The translations under genes and the position numbers were made by a program. From assembly GCA_050110875.1 (NCBI GenBank), contig CP188828.1, positions 62,001-126,000 of the forward strand: a stretch of DNA of 64,000 nt. The letters run 5' to 3'. The notes below the pieces were generated by a model. It saw only the letters and a program-made list of their open reading frames with translations, did no database searches and had not been told where the DNA came from. Numbering within the stretch: the stretch's first letter is position 1; each line of letters opens with the position of its first letter. Below are positions 23,859 to 32,503 of this stretch, in pieces. This stretch comes from Methyloligella sp050110875 (GTDB lineage: Bacteria; Pseudomonadota; Alphaproteobacteria; Rhizobiales; Methyloligellaceae).

Positions 23859-24626
23859 ATGCGATCAGGTGTCATCGCACAGAAGGTCGGCATGACCAGG
23901 ATCTTCACCGAAGCGGGCGAGCATATCCCCGTGACGGTGCTGAAACTGGACAACTGTCAGGTCGTCGGCCAGCGCGTCGCGGATAAGAACGGCTATACGG
24001 CGCTGCAGCTGGGGGCGGGGCTCGCCAAGGCGAAGCGTCTCTCCAAGGCCGCGCGCGGGCAGTTTGCCGCCGTCGAGGTGGAGCCGAAGCGGCGTCTGGC
24101 GGAGTTCCGGGTTTCTCCTGAGAACCTGATCGATGTCGGGGCGGAGTTCACGGCGGACCATTTTGTGGAAGGTCAGTTCGTGGATGTCTCGGGCACGTCG
24201 ATCGGCAAGGGATTTGCCGGTGCCATGAAGCGGCACGGGTTCGGCGGTCTGCGGGCGTCCCACGGCGTGTCCGTCAGCCATCGTAGCCATGGCTCGACCG
24301 GTAACAGCCAGGATCCCGGCAAGGTCTTCAAAGGCAAGAAGATGGCCGGCCATATGGGCGACGTGAAGGTCACCACCCAGAATCTGAAGGTGGTGAAGAC
24401 CGATGTCGATCGCGGGCTGATCATGGTTTCCGGCGCGGTGCCGGGCGCCAAGGGCGGCTGGGTGCTGCTTTCCGATGCGGTGAAGCGTGCGCTTCCCGAA
24501 GGTGCGCCCAAGCCCGGCGCCTTCAAGCTGGCCAATGGTTCTGCCAAGGCCGCCAAGGCGGAAGCGAAGGACGAGCAGGGCGAGGCGGCGGAAGCCGCGC
24601 AGCCTTCTGAGGGTGGGAGCGAATAG
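23859..24626 (+). CDS. rplC: 50S ribosomal protein L3 with C-terminal extension
   Basis: 255 residues against about 210 in E. coli. The core is normal (SGVIAQKVGMTRIFTEAG; GFGGLRASHGVSVSHRSHGSTG), and the Gln of GNSQDPGKVFKGKKMAGHMG that PrmB methylates in E. coli is kept. The extra 35 or so residues from about 220 are Ala/Lys/Glu-rich (KAAKAEAKDEQGEAAEAAQ) and probably disordered. Similar tails occur in other alphaproteobacteria. Its stop is only 2 nt from the rplD ATG. Confidence 0.98.
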   Translation: MRSGVIAQKVGMTRIFTEAGEHIPVTVLKLDNCQVVGQRVADKNGYTALQLGAGLAKAKRLSKAARGQFAAVEVEPKRRLAEFRVSPENLIDVGAEFTADHFVEGQFVDVSGTSIGKGFAGAMKRHGFGGLRASHGVSVSHRSHGSTGNSQDPGKVFKGKKMAGHMGDVKVTTQNLKVVKTDVDRGLIMVSGAVPGAKGGWVLLSDAVKRALPEGAPKPGAFKLANGSAKAAKAEAKDEQGEAAEAAQPSEGGSE

Positions 24627-24628
24627 TG

Positions 24629-25249
24629 ATGCAAGCGGACGTAACCACGCTCGATGCGAAGAAGGCCGGTAAGGTCGACCTCTCCGATGAGGTGTTCGGC
24701 TTGGAGCCGCGCGAGGACATTCTGCACCGGATGGTGCGGTATCAGCTCGCCAAGCGGCGGGGCGGCACGCGCTCGGTGCAGGACCGGTCGGAGGTGACCG
24801 CGACGGGCGCCAAGATGTATCGCCAGAAGGGAACCGGCAATGCGCGTCACGGCAGCCGTCGGGTGAATATCTTCCGCGGCGGCGGAAAGGCCTTCGGACC
24901 GAAGCCGCGCAGCCATGCGGTCGAATTGCCGAAGAAGGTCCGGGCGCTGGCGCTGAAGCATGCCCTGTCGGCCAAGGTGAAGGCGGATGCGCTCGTCGTG
25001 ATCGACAAGTGCGAGTTGAAAGAGCCGAAGACGAAGGAGCTGAAAGAGCGCTTCTCCAAGCTCGGCCTCGGCTCCGCGCTGATCATCGACGGCGATGAGG
25101 TGCAGCTGGCATTTGCGCAGGCTGCCCGCAACCTGCCGAATGTGGATGTGCTGCCGGTGCAGGGGATCAATGTCTACGACATCCTCCGCCACGAGAAGCT
25201 GGTTCTTTCCAAGGCGGCCCTGGAAGCGCTGGAGGCGCGGTTCAAATGA
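24629..25249 (+). CDS. rplD: 50S ribosomal protein L4
   Basis: 206 residues from ATG 24629; a GTG at 24626 overlapping the rplC stop is also possible. The core includes RRGGTRSVQDRSEVTATGAKMYRQKGTGNARHGS, the loop that lines the peptide exit tunnel, and GPKPRSHAVELPKKVRALALKHALS. In E. coli L4 represses the S10 operon at both transcription and translation; whether it does so here is unknown. It overlaps rplW by ATGA. Confidence 0.98.
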   Translation: MQADVTTLDAKKAGKVDLSDEVFGLEPREDILHRMVRYQLAKRRGGTRSVQDRSEVTATGAKMYRQKGTGNARHGSRRVNIFRGGGKAFGPKPRSHAVELPKKVRALALKHALSAKVKADALVVIDKCELKEPKTKELKERFSKLGLGSALIIDGDEVQLAFAQAARNLPNVDVLPVQGINVYDILRHEKLVLSKAALEALEARFK

Positions 25250-25539
25250 CCACTGCTTCTCTCTACGACGTGATTTTGTCGCCGGTGATCACCGAGAAAT
25301 CGACCGCGGCTTCGGAGTTCAACCAGGTGATCTTCAAGGTTCGCCAGGATGCAACCAAGGACCAGATCAAGAAGGCCGTCGAGAAGCTCTTCGACGTGAA
25401 GGTCCTGGCCGTGAACACCATCGTCCGCAAGGGGAAGAACAAGCGGTTTCGCGGCATCCCCGGACGCCAGAAAGATATCAAGAAGGCCGTCGTGCGCCTC
25501 GCCGAGGGCGAGAAGATCGACGTGACGACGGGAATTTAG
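25246..25539 (+). CDS. rplW: 50S ribosomal protein L23
   Basis: 97 residues overlapping the rplD stop by ATGA, so translational coupling is likely. Conserved: YDVILSPVITEKST, VEKLFDVKVLAVNTIVRKGK. L23 sits at the tunnel exit and docks trigger factor and SRP. Confidence 0.98.
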   Translation: MTTASLYDVILSPVITEKSTAASEFNQVIFKVRQDATKDQIKKAVEKLFDVKVLAVNTIVRKGKNKRFRGIPGRQKDIKKAVVRLAEGEKIDVTTGI

Positions 25540-25543
25540 AGCT

Positions 25544-26383
25544 ATGGCACTGAAGACCTTCAAACCCAGGACCTCGAGCCAGCGCCAGCTGGTGCTCGTG
25601 GACCGCAAGCAGCTCTGGAAGGGCAAGCCGGTCAAATCTCTGACCCAGGGGCTTTCCCAGAAGGGCGGTCGCAACAACCATGGCCGTGTCTCGGTCTGGC
25701 ATCGCGGCGGCGGTCACAAGCGCACCTATCGCCTGGTCGATTTCAAGCGCCGCAAATGGGGCGTGCCGGCTGTCGTCGAGCGGATCGAATACGATCCCAA
25801 CCGCACGGCCTTCATCGCGCTGATCAAGTATGAAGACGGCGAGCTGTCCTACATCATTGCGCCGCAGCGTCTGGCCGAGGGCGACAAGGTGATCGCGGAT
25901 GCCAAGGTCGATGTGAAGCCGGGCAATGCCATGCCGCTCGCCGCCATGCCGATCGGCACCATCGTCCACAATGTGGAAATGAAGGAAGGCAAGGGCGGTC
26001 AGCTCGCCCGCGCGGCCGGATCCTATGTGCAGCTGGTTGGCCGCGACGGCGATTATTCGATCATCCGGCTGAAGTCCGGCGAGACCCGTCTGGTTCGCTC
26101 TGGCTGCATGGCCACGGTCGGCGCGGTGTCCAACCCGGACAACGCGAATATCAATCTCGGCAAGGCCGGCAGAAGCCGCTGGCTCGGTCGCAGGCCCACG
26201 GTGCGCGGTGTCGTTATGAACCCGCACGATCACCCCCATGGCGGTGGTGAGGGCCGGACTTCGGGCGGTCGCCATCCTGTGACTCCATGGGGCAAGCCCA
26301 CCAAGGGCAAGCGCACCCGGAGCAACAAGGAAAGCGACAAGTACATTCTGCGCAGCCGGCACATGAAAAAGAAGAGAGGTTAG
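25544..26383 (+). CDS. rplB: 50S ribosomal protein L2
   Basis: 279 residues. Conserved features are GRNNHGRVSVWHRGGGHKR, the SH3-like centre with GDKVIADAKVDVKPGNAMPL, and the C-terminal MNPHDHPHGGGEGRTSGGRHP, whose His residues reach toward the peptidyl-transferase centre. It lies 4 bp after rplW and 3 bp before rpsS. Confidence 0.99.
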   Translation: MALKTFKPRTSSQRQLVLVDRKQLWKGKPVKSLTQGLSQKGGRNNHGRVSVWHRGGGHKRTYRLVDFKRRKWGVPAVVERIEYDPNRTAFIALIKYEDGELSYIIAPQRLAEGDKVIADAKVDVKPGNAMPLAAMPIGTIVHNVEMKEGKGGQLARAAGSYVQLVGRDGDYSIIRLKSGETRLVRSGCMATVGAVSNPDNANINLGKAGRSRWLGRRPTVRGVVMNPHDHPHGGGEGRTSGGRHPVTPWGKPTKGKRTRSNKESDKYILRSRHMKKKRG

Positions 26384-26386
26384 GGC

Positions 26387-26665
26387 GTGACCCGTTCGGT
26401 TTGGAAAGGTCCGTTTGTCGACGGATATCTGCTCAAGAAGGCGGACAAGGCGCGCGAGAGCGGCTCGAGCGCGGTGATCAAGATGTGGTCCCGGCGTTCG
26501 ACCATCCTGCCGCAATTCGTCGGCCTGACCTTCGGCGTCCATAACGGCCAAAAGCACATCCCCGTGCTGGTGACCGAGGACATGGTGGGACACAAATTCG
26601 GTGAGTTCGCGCCGACCCGGACCTTCCCGGGCCATGCGGCGGACCGTAAGGCGAAGAGGAAATAG
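26387..26665 (+). CDS. rpsS: 30S ribosomal protein S19
   Basis: 92 residues starting at GTG. Conserved: VWKGPFVDGYLLKKADKARE, IKMWSRRSTILPQFVGLTFGVHNGQKHIPV and the basic tail DRKAKRK. S19 pairs with S13 in the 30S head near the A-site finger. Confidence 0.98.
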   Translation: MTRSVWKGPFVDGYLLKKADKARESGSSAVIKMWSRRSTILPQFVGLTFGVHNGQKHIPVLVTEDMVGHKFGEFAPTRTFPGHAADRKAKRK

Positions 26666-26667
26666 CG

Positions 26668-27048
26668 ATGGGTAAGCCGCATCGCGAGAGAAAGCTCGGC
26701 GAGAACGAAGCGCAGGCCGTGACTCGGCTGCTGCGGGTGAGCCCGCAGAAGCTGAACCTGGTTGCCCAGATGATCCGGGGCAAGAAGGTGGAACGCGCGC
26801 TGGCCGATCTCACCTTCTCGCGCAAACGCATCGCGCAGGATGTGAAGAAGACTCTGCAATCGGCGATCGCCAATGCGGAGAACAATCACGATCTCGATGT
26901 CGATTCCCTGGTCGTCAAAGAGGCCTTTGTCGGCAAAGGGCTGGTGATGAAGCGGATCAAGCCTCGGGCGCGCGGCCGCGCGGCCCGGATCCTGAAGCCG
27001 TTTTCGCAGATCACCGTGGTCGTGCGCCAAGTTGAGGACGCAGCGTAA
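26668..27048 (+). CDS. rplV: 50S ribosomal protein L22
   Basis: 126 residues. Conserved: VTRLLRVSPQKLNLVAQMIRGKKVERALADLTFSRKRIA and the long hairpin region KRIKPRARGRAARILKPFSQITVVV, which lines the exit tunnel and is a macrolide-resistance hotspot. Its stop overlaps the rpsC start (TAATG). Confidence 0.98.
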   Translation: MGKPHRERKLGENEAQAVTRLLRVSPQKLNLVAQMIRGKKVERALADLTFSRKRIAQDVKKTLQSAIANAENNHDLDVDSLVVKEAFVGKGLVMKRIKPRARGRAARILKPFSQITVVVRQVEDAA

Positions 27049-27773
27049 TGGGACAGAAAGTCAATCCGATCGGGCTGAGGCTCGGCGTCAACCGCACCTG
27101 GGATTCCCGTTGGTATGCCGACGGCGACGAATATGCCCGGCTGCTGCACGAGGACATCAAGATGCGCGAGCATATCTTGAAGTCCCGCAAGCAGGCCGGC
27201 ATCTCCAAGGTCGTGATCGAGCGCCCGCATAAGAAATGCCGGGTGACCATCCACACGGCACGTCCGGGCATTCTGATCGGCAAGAAGGGCACGGATATCG
27301 ACAAGCTGCGCAAGGAGCTGTCCAAGCTGACGGATTCCGAGGTGCATGTGAACATCGTCGAGATCCGCAAGCCCGAGATCGACGCCAATCTGGTGGCGGA
27401 GAGCATCGCGCAGCAGCTCGAGCGCCGCGTGGCGTTCCGCCGGGCGATGAAGAGGGCGGTGCAGTCCACCATGCGCATGGGCGCGCTGGGCATTCGGATC
27501 AACTGCTCCGGCCGTCTCGGCGGCACCGAGATCGCGCGCATGGAGTGGTATCGCGAGGGCCGCGTTCCGCTGCACACGCTGCGCGCCGATATCGACTACG
27601 GCACGGCGCTGGCACGGACCGCGTACGGCATCATCGGAATCAAGGTCTGGATCTTCAAAGGTGAGATCCTGGATCACGATCCGATGGCACAGGAGACGCG
27701 TGCAATGGATGCGCAAGAGGGTGGCCGTTCCGGCGGTGGCTCCCGCCGCGACAACGCACCGGCATCCGCGTAA
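27048..27773 (+). CDS. rpsC: 30S ribosomal protein S3
   Basis: 241 residues. The KH domain holds the GXXG-type loop in GILIGKKGTDIDKLRKEL (near residue 80). The C-terminal domain carries INCSGRLGGTEIARMEWYREGRVPLHTLRADIDYG, part of the mRNA entry channel and helicase region. The tail after about residue 212 (MDAQEGGRSGGGSRRDNAPASA) is low-complexity. Confidence 0.99.
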   Translation: MGQKVNPIGLRLGVNRTWDSRWYADGDEYARLLHEDIKMREHILKSRKQAGISKVVIERPHKKCRVTIHTARPGILIGKKGTDIDKLRKELSKLTDSEVHVNIVEIRKPEIDANLVAESIAQQLERRVAFRRAMKRAVQSTMRMGALGIRINCSGRLGGTEIARMEWYREGRVPLHTLRADIDYGTALARTAYGIIGIKVWIFKGEILDHDPMAQETRAMDAQEGGRSGGGSRRDNAPASA

Positions 27774-27799
27774 CGAATTGAAAGAATAGGCGAAGCGTC

Positions 27800-28213
27800 A
27801 TGCTGCAACCGAAACGGACGAAATACAGGAAAGTCCAGAAGGGCCGTATTCACGGCAAGGCGACCGGCGGTGTCGACCTGAACTTCGGGACTTTCGGTCT
27901 GAAGGCTCAGGAGCCGGGGCGGATCACCTCGCGCCAGATCGAGGCCGCGCGCCGGGCGATGACCCGTCAGATGAAGCGTGCAGGCCGCGTGTGGATCCGG
28001 ATCTTCCCGGACACGCCGATCTCCAAGAAGCCGACCGAAGTCCGCATGGGTAAGGGCAAGGGTTCGCCGGAGTATTGGGCGGCCAAGGTGAAGCCGGGCC
28101 GGATTATGTTCGAGATCGACGGCGTGGGCGAGCCGGTCGCGCGGGAGGCCCTGCGGCTTGCCGCTGCGAAGCTGCCGCTCAAGACCCGCCTCGTGATGCG
28201 TGTGGAAGGCTAA
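27800..28213 (+). CDS. rplP: 50S ribosomal protein L16
   Basis: 137 residues, the standard length. Conserved: MLQPKRTKYRKVQKGRIHG, ITSRQIEAARRAMTRQMKRAGRVWIRIFPD, MGKGKGSPEYWAAKVKPGRI. L16 binds near the A-site tRNA elbow; its conserved Arg near residue 81 is hydroxylated by RoxA in E. coli. Confidence 0.99.
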   Translation: MLQPKRTKYRKVQKGRIHGKATGGVDLNFGTFGLKAQEPGRITSRQIEAARRAMTRQMKRAGRVWIRIFPDTPISKKPTEVRMGKGKGSPEYWAAKVKPGRIMFEIDGVGEPVAREALRLAAAKLPLKTRLVMRVEG

Positions 28214-28218
28214 GGACA

Positions 28219-28422
28219 ATGAAGGCCGATCAGATCCGCGATATGACGCCGGACCAGCTCAACGACGAGCTCGTCAAGCTGAAGAAGGAGCAGTTCAACC
28301 TGCGCTTCCAGGCGGCGTCGGGACAGCTGGAGAACACCGCCCGGGTGCGGCAGGTGCGGAGAGACATTGCGCGCGTGAAAACGATCACGCGTCAGAAGGC
28401 CGACGAGGCCAAGAAGGCGTAA
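28219..28422 (+). CDS. rpmC: 50S ribosomal protein L29
   Basis: 67 residues starting at ATG 28219, 5 bp after rplP. Two helices with the family pattern MKADQIRDMTPDQLNDELVK, KEQFNLRFQAASGQLENTAR and VRRDIARVKTITRQK. L29 lies beside L23 at the tunnel exit. Confidence 0.97.
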   Translation: MKADQIRDMTPDQLNDELVKLKKEQFNLRFQAASGQLENTARVRQVRRDIARVKTITRQKADEAKKA

Positions 28423-28433
28423 GGACAGGAAAG

Positions 28434-28679
28434 ATGCCGAAGCGAGTTCTGCAAGGTGTCGTGGTGAGCGACAAGAACAACAAGACCGTGGTGGTCAAGG
28501 TGGAGCGCCGCTTCACCCACCCGCTGCTGCGCAAGACCGTGCGCCGGACGAAGAACTATCAGGCGCATGACGAGCAGAACGCTTGCAAGGTCGGCGACAC
28601 GGTTTGGATCGAGGAGTGCCCGCCAGTCTCCAAGCATAAGAGCTGGATGGTCGTTCCGCGGGATGAAGCAAGCGCTTAA
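28434..28679 (+). CDS. rpsQ: 30S ribosomal protein S17
   Basis: 81 residues, ATG 28434. An OB-fold protein with MPKRVLQGVVVSDKNNKTVVV, THPLLRKTVRRTKNYQAHD and DTVWIEECPPVSKHKSW. It is a primary 16S-binding protein and the last gene of the classical S10 set; rplN follows after 31 bp. Confidence 0.98.
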   Translation: MPKRVLQGVVVSDKNNKTVVVKVERRFTHPLLRKTVRRTKNYQAHDEQNACKVGDTVWIEECPPVSKHKSWMVVPRDEASA

Positions 28680-28710
28680 GGGCGATATTTCGGGTTAGAG
28701 GATCATTGCA

Positions 28711-29079
28711 ATGATTCAGATGCAGTCAAATCTCGATGTCGCCGACAATTCCGGCGCGCGCCGCGTCCAGTGCATCAAGGTGCTGGGCGGGTCCAAGCGG
28801 AAATATGCCTCGATCGGCGACATGATCGTGGTGAGCGTGAAGGAGGCGATCCCGCGCGGCCGCGTCAAGAAGGGGCAGGTCATGAAAGCCATCGTCGTGC
28901 GTACCGCCAAGGGCGTGCGCCGGGCCGATGGCAGCCTGATCCGCTTCGACCGCAATGCGGCGGTGCTGGTCAATCAGCAGGGCGAGCCCGTGGGCACCCG
29001 TATCTTCGGGCCGGTGACCCGCGAGCTGCGCGCCAAGAAGCAGATGAAGATCGTCAGCCTGGCGCCGGAGGTGCTGTAG
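28711..29079 (+). CDS. rplN: 50S ribosomal protein L14
   Basis: 122 residues, standard. MIQMQSNLDVADNSGARR opens the protein; RGRVKKGQVMKAIVVRTAKGVRR and FDRNAAVLVN follow. L14 forms bridge B8 and is the target of the silencing factor RsfS. It starts the spc operon; no separate promoter is obvious in the 31-bp gap. Confidence 0.99.
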   Translation: MIQMQSNLDVADNSGARRVQCIKVLGGSKRKYASIGDMIVVSVKEAIPRGRVKKGQVMKAIVVRTAKGVRRADGSLIRFDRNAAVLVNQQGEPVGTRIFGPVTRELRAKKQMKIVSLAPEVL

Positions 29080-29081
29080 CG

Positions 29082-29405
29082 ATGGCGTTGAAGCTGAAAG
29101 TCCGCAAAGGCGACAAGGTCGTCGTCACCAGCGGCAAGGATAAGGGCAAGCGCGGCGAAGTGCTCCGCGTGATGCCGTCTGAGAATCGCGTCTTGGTTCA
29201 GGGCGTCGGCATGGTGCAGCGGCACCAGCGCCAGACCCCGACCCAGGAGGCGGGGATCGTCGCCAAGGAGGCGCCGATTCACATTTCCAATATCGCCCTG
29301 GAGGACCCCAAGGACGGGGAGCCGACCCGGGTTGGATACAAGTTTTTGAAGGATGGGCGCAAAGTGCGGTTCGCCAAGCGCTCGGGCGAGGTGATCGATG
29401 GCTGA
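29082..29405 (+). CDS. rplX: 50S ribosomal protein L24
   Basis: 107 residues from ATG 29082, 2 bp after rplN. It has a KOW motif (KVRKGDKVVVTSGKDKGKRGEV) and the C-terminal GYKFLKDGRKVRFAKRSGEVID. L24 starts 50S assembly. It overlaps rplE by 8 bp. Confidence 0.98.
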   Translation: MALKLKVRKGDKVVVTSGKDKGKRGEVLRVMPSENRVLVQGVGMVQRHQRQTPTQEAGIVAKEAPIHISNIALEDPKDGEPTRVGYKFLKDGRKVRFAKRSGEVIDG

Positions 29406-29970
29406 GGTAAGTTACGTTCCGCGGCTCAAGGAGCACTACAACGATGTGGTGCGGGGCGAGCTGACCAAGGAATTCGGCTATCAGAACGTGATGCAGGTGC
29501 CGCGGCTCGACAAGGTCGTGCTGAATATGGGCATCGGCGAGGCTGTGGCCGACTCCAAGAAGGTGACGGCGGCGGCCGAGGATCTCGGTCTGATCGCAGG
29601 TCAGAGGCCGGTGATCACCCGGGCCCGCAAATCCATCGCCGGCTTCAAGCTGCGCGAGGGCATGCCGGTGGGGGCCAAGGTGACCCTGCGCAAGGCTCGG
29701 ATGTACGAGTTTCTGGATCGGCTGGTGAATATCGCGCTGCCGCGGGTGCGCGACTTCCGGGGGCTGAATCCGAAGAGCTTCGACGGCCGTGGCAACTTCA
29801 CCATGGGGCTGAAAGAGCACATCATTTTCCCCGAGATCAATTACGACAAGGTCGAAGAGATCTGGGGTCTGGACATCATCGTCTGCACGACGGCAGAGAG
29901 CGACGACGAAGCGCGTGCGCTGCTGAAGGGCTTCAACTTTCCGTTCCGCGGGGACGCTAAGGCGGCTTAG
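29398..29970 (+). CDS. rplE: 50S ribosomal protein L5
   Basis: 190 residues, overlapping the end of rplX by 8 bp. Conserved: NVMQVPRLDKVVLNMGIGEAV, PVITRARKSIAGFKLREGMPVGAKVTLR, FRGLNPKSFDGRGNFTMGLKEH and FPEINYDKVEEIWGLDI. L5 binds 5S rRNA and contacts the P-site tRNA T loop. Confidence 0.99.
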   Translation: MAEVSYVPRLKEHYNDVVRGELTKEFGYQNVMQVPRLDKVVLNMGIGEAVADSKKVTAAAEDLGLIAGQRPVITRARKSIAGFKLREGMPVGAKVTLRKARMYEFLDRLVNIALPRVRDFRGLNPKSFDGRGNFTMGLKEHIIFPEINYDKVEEIWGLDIIVCTTAESDDEARALLKGFNFPFRGDAKAA

Positions 29971-29990
29971 CGCTCGCGAAGGAGGACCGA

Positions 29991-30296
29991 ATGGCAAAGA
30001 CCAGCATGGTGGAGCGCGACAAGAAGCGCCGCCGCATGTCGAAAGAATTCAAGACCCGCCGGGAGCGGCTGAAGAAGATCGCGTCGGACCGGTCGCTTCC
30101 GCCGGAGGAGCGTTTCGCAGCGCGGCTCAAGCTGGCCGAGCTGCCGCGCAACTCCTCGCCGGTGCGGATCCACAATCGCTGTGCCGTGACGGGTCGTCCG
30201 CGTGGCTATTACCGGAAGCTGAAGCTGTCACGCATCATGCTGAGGGAACTGGGCAATCACGGCCTGATCCCGGGCATGGTGAAGTCGAGCTGGTAA
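29991..30296 (+). CDS. rpsN: 30S ribosomal protein S14 (zinc-free type)
   Basis: 101 residues, the long form without the CXXC zinc ribbon. The family core is PVRIHNRCAVTGRPRGYYRK and SRIMLRELGNHGLIPGMVKSSW. It has a good ribosome site (GAAGGAGG) after rplE. Confidence 0.98.
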   Translation: MAKTSMVERDKKRRRMSKEFKTRRERLKKIASDRSLPPEERFAARLKLAELPRNSSPVRIHNRCAVTGRPRGYYRKLKLSRIMLRELGNHGLIPGMVKSSW

Positions 30297-30318
30297 AGAA
30301 GGCTGGTAGAGAACTGGC

Positions 30319-30717
30319 ATGAGCATCAATGATCCATTGGGCGATATGCTCGCCCGCATCCGCAACGCGCTTCTGCGCAACAAGTCGCGGGTCACCACGC
30401 CGACCTCCAAGCTGCGTCAGCATGTGCTCGACGTGCTTCAGGAGGAGGGCTATATCCGCGGCTACGCGCAGGTCGATTACGACAACGGCCGCTCGGAGTT
30501 CGACATCGAGCTGAAATATTTCGATGGCGAGCCGGTGATCAAGGAGATCAAGCGGGTGTCCACGCCGGGGCGGCGGGTCTATTCGTCGGTTCGGGATCTG
30601 CCCACCGTGGCCAACGGGCTCGGTGTCGCGATTCTGTCGACGCCCAAGGGCGTGATGTCCGATTCGAAGGCCCGCACCGAGAATGTCGGCGGCGAGATCC
30701 TTTGTAACGTATTCTAA
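30319..30717 (+). CDS. rpsH: 30S ribosomal protein S8
   Basis: 132 residues. Conserved: DPLGDMLARIRNALLRNKS, the central VDYDNGRSEFDIELKYFDGEPVI, and STPKGVMSDSKARTENVGGEILCNVF. In E. coli S8 represses the spc operon by binding near rplE; I have not seen an obvious S8-site mimic here. Confidence 0.99.
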   Translation: MSINDPLGDMLARIRNALLRNKSRVTTPTSKLRQHVLDVLQEEGYIRGYAQVDYDNGRSEFDIELKYFDGEPVIKEIKRVSTPGRRVYSSVRDLPTVANGLGVAILSTPKGVMSDSKARTENVGGEILCNVF

Positions 30718-30748
30718 GATTTGAACTTTTTCGGGTGAGACGAAGACA

Positions 30749-31282
30749 ATGTCGCGTATTGGCAAAAGGCCGGTGACCATCCCGAGCGGTGTGACTGCCA
30801 CACTGGACGGGCAGCATGTCGCCGTGAAAGGTCCCAAGGGCGAGCTTAGCCAGCATCTGGTGGACGATGTTCTGCTGAAGCTGGAGGATGGCGAGCTGAC
30901 GGTTTCCCCGCGCGACGAGTCGAAGCGCTCGCAGGCGATGTGGGGCATGTCGCGAACGGTGATCGCCAATCTAGTGACGGGCGTCACGGAAGGCTTCACC
31001 AAGAAGCTCGAGATCACCGGCGTGGGTTACCGCGCCGCGGTGCAGGGCAAGACTCTGCAGCTCAATCTCGGGTTCAGCCATGACGTGAACTATCCGATCC
31101 CGGAGGGTATCGAGATTCAGTGTCCGAAGCCGACGGAGATCGTCGTGTCGGGCATCGATAAGCAGAAGGTCGGCCAGGTGGCCGCGGAGATCCGCGCCTA
31201 TCGTCCGCCGGAGCCCTATAAGGGCAAGGGCGTGCGCTATGAAGGCGAATACATTCTCCGTAAGGAAGGCAAGAAGAAGTAG
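30749..31282 (+). CDS. rplF: 50S ribosomal protein L6
   Basis: 177 residues, two similar domains. N-terminal: MSRIGKRPVTIPSGVTATLD; centre: GVTEGFTKKLEITGVGYRAAVQGKTLQLNLGFSH; signature PEPYKGKGVRYEGEYILRKEGKKK at the end. It sits near the sarcin-ricin loop. Confidence 0.99.
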   Translation: MSRIGKRPVTIPSGVTATLDGQHVAVKGPKGELSQHLVDDVLLKLEDGELTVSPRDESKRSQAMWGMSRTVIANLVTGVTEGFTKKLEITGVGYRAAVQGKTLQLNLGFSHDVNYPIPEGIEIQCPKPTEIVVSGIDKQKVGQVAAEIRAYRPPEPYKGKGVRYEGEYILRKEGKKK

Positions 31283-31284
31283 CC

Positions 31285-31647
31285 ATGAGCGTGCAAGGAA
31301 CAGGCTTTACCAGGCGGCAGCAGCGCGTGCGCCAGAGCTTGAGGCGGGCGGCCAACGGTCGCGCCAGGCTTTCGGTGTTCCGGTCGTCGAAGCATATCTA
31401 TGCCCAGGTGATCGACGATGCCGAAGGCAAGACCATGGCTGCGGCGTCTTCGCTCGACAAGGATCTGAAGGGCTCGCTCAAGAAGGGCAGCGACGTGGCG
31501 GCTGCGGAAGCGGTCGGCAAGCTGATCGCGGAGCGGGCGGCGAAGGCCGGCGTCAAGGATGTGGTCTTCGATCGCGGCGGTTATCTCTATCACGGCCGGG
31601 TCAAGGCGCTGGCGGATGCCGCGCGCGATTCCGGCTTGAATTTCTAG
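31285..31647 (+). CDS. rplR: 50S ribosomal protein L18
   Basis: 120 residues starting 2 bp after rplF. A basic N-terminus (FTRRQQRVRQSLRRAANGRARLSVFRS) and the C-terminal VVFDRGGYLYHGRVKALADAARDSGLNF. It is a 5S rRNA-binding partner of L5. Confidence 0.98.
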   Translation: MSVQGTGFTRRQQRVRQSLRRAANGRARLSVFRSSKHIYAQVIDDAEGKTMAAASSLDKDLKGSLKKGSDVAAAEAVGKLIAERAAKAGVKDVVFDRGGYLYHGRVKALADAARDSGLNF

Positions 31648-31669
31648 GTTCCAGGGAAAGGGTTCTAAC

Positions 31670-32248
31670 GTGGCACGTCCTCAATCGCGCGGTCCGCAAG
31701 GCAGAGACCGCGATGATCGTGACAACGAGTTTGTCGACAAGCTCGTCCACATCAACCGCGTCGCCAAGGTGGTGAAGGGCGGGCGTCGCTTCGGTTTCGC
31801 AGCGCTGGTCGTGGTGGGCGACCAGAAGGGCCGGGTCGGTTTCGGCCACGGCAAGGCGCGCGAGGTGCCCGAGGCGATCCGCAAGGCGACCGAATCCGCC
31901 AAGCGCGGCATGCTGCGTGTGCCGCTGCGGGAAGGCCGGACGCTGCATCACGATGTGGAAGGCCATCACGGCGCGGGACGGGTGGTCTTGCGTGCGGCGC
32001 CTCCCGGCACCGGCATCATCGCCGGCGGCCCCATGCGCGCCGTGTTCGAGACACTCGGCATCCAGGATGTGGTGGCGAAATCCGTCGGCACGTCGAACCC
32101 GTACAACATGATCCGCGCGACCTTCGATGCGCTTTCCCATGAGGACAGCCCGCGCAGCGTGGCGGCCCGCCGGGGCAAGAAGGTTTCGGAGATCGTGTCG
32201 CGGCGCCGGGACGAAGCCGGCGATGCGGCCGGCGCGGCAGACGTTTAA
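31670..32248 (+). CDS. rpsE: 30S ribosomal protein S5
   Basis: 192 residues starting at GTG 31670. Conserved: FVDKLVHINRVAKVVKGGRRFGFAALVVVGDQKGRVG (loop 2, where spectinomycin-resistance changes map), PEAIRKATESAKRG, APPGTGIIAGGPMRAVFETLGIQDVV and SVGTSNPYNMIRATFDAL. It looks wild-type. Confidence 0.99.
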   Translation: MARPQSRGPQGRDRDDRDNEFVDKLVHINRVAKVVKGGRRFGFAALVVVGDQKGRVGFGHGKAREVPEAIRKATESAKRGMLRVPLREGRTLHHDVEGHHGAGRVVLRAAPPGTGIIAGGPMRAVFETLGIQDVVAKSVGTSNPYNMIRATFDALSHEDSPRSVAARRGKKVSEIVSRRRDEAGDAAGAADV

Positions 32249-32282
32249 TCGAAGCCCTATTTGACGAGACAGGTTGGTCGAG

Positions 32283-32492
32283 ATGGCCGAGACAGCGAAG
32301 AAGAAGACCGTCACGGTCGAACAGATCGGGAGCCCGATCCGGCGACCGAAAGATCAGCGGCAGACCCTGGTCGGGCTGGGGCTGAACAAGATGCATAAGC
32401 GCCGCACGCTGGAAGATACGCCGGCCGTGCGCGGCATGATCGCCAAGGTGAGCCATCTGGTGCGCGTCGTCGAAGACGAGCAGAAGGCGTAA
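32283..32492 (+). CDS. rpmD: 50S ribosomal protein L30
   Basis: 69 residues from ATG 32283 (a TTG at 32274 would add three). Family core: VEQIGSPIRRPKDQRQTLVGLGLNKMHKRRTLEDTPAVRGMIAKVSHLVRVV. Small stand-alone protein between rpsE and rplO, as in other bacteria. Confidence 0.97.
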   Translation: MAETAKKKTVTVEQIGSPIRRPKDQRQTLVGLGLNKMHKRRTLEDTPAVRGMIAKVSHLVRVVEDEQKA

Positions 32493-32503
32493 GGGTTGAA
32501 ACG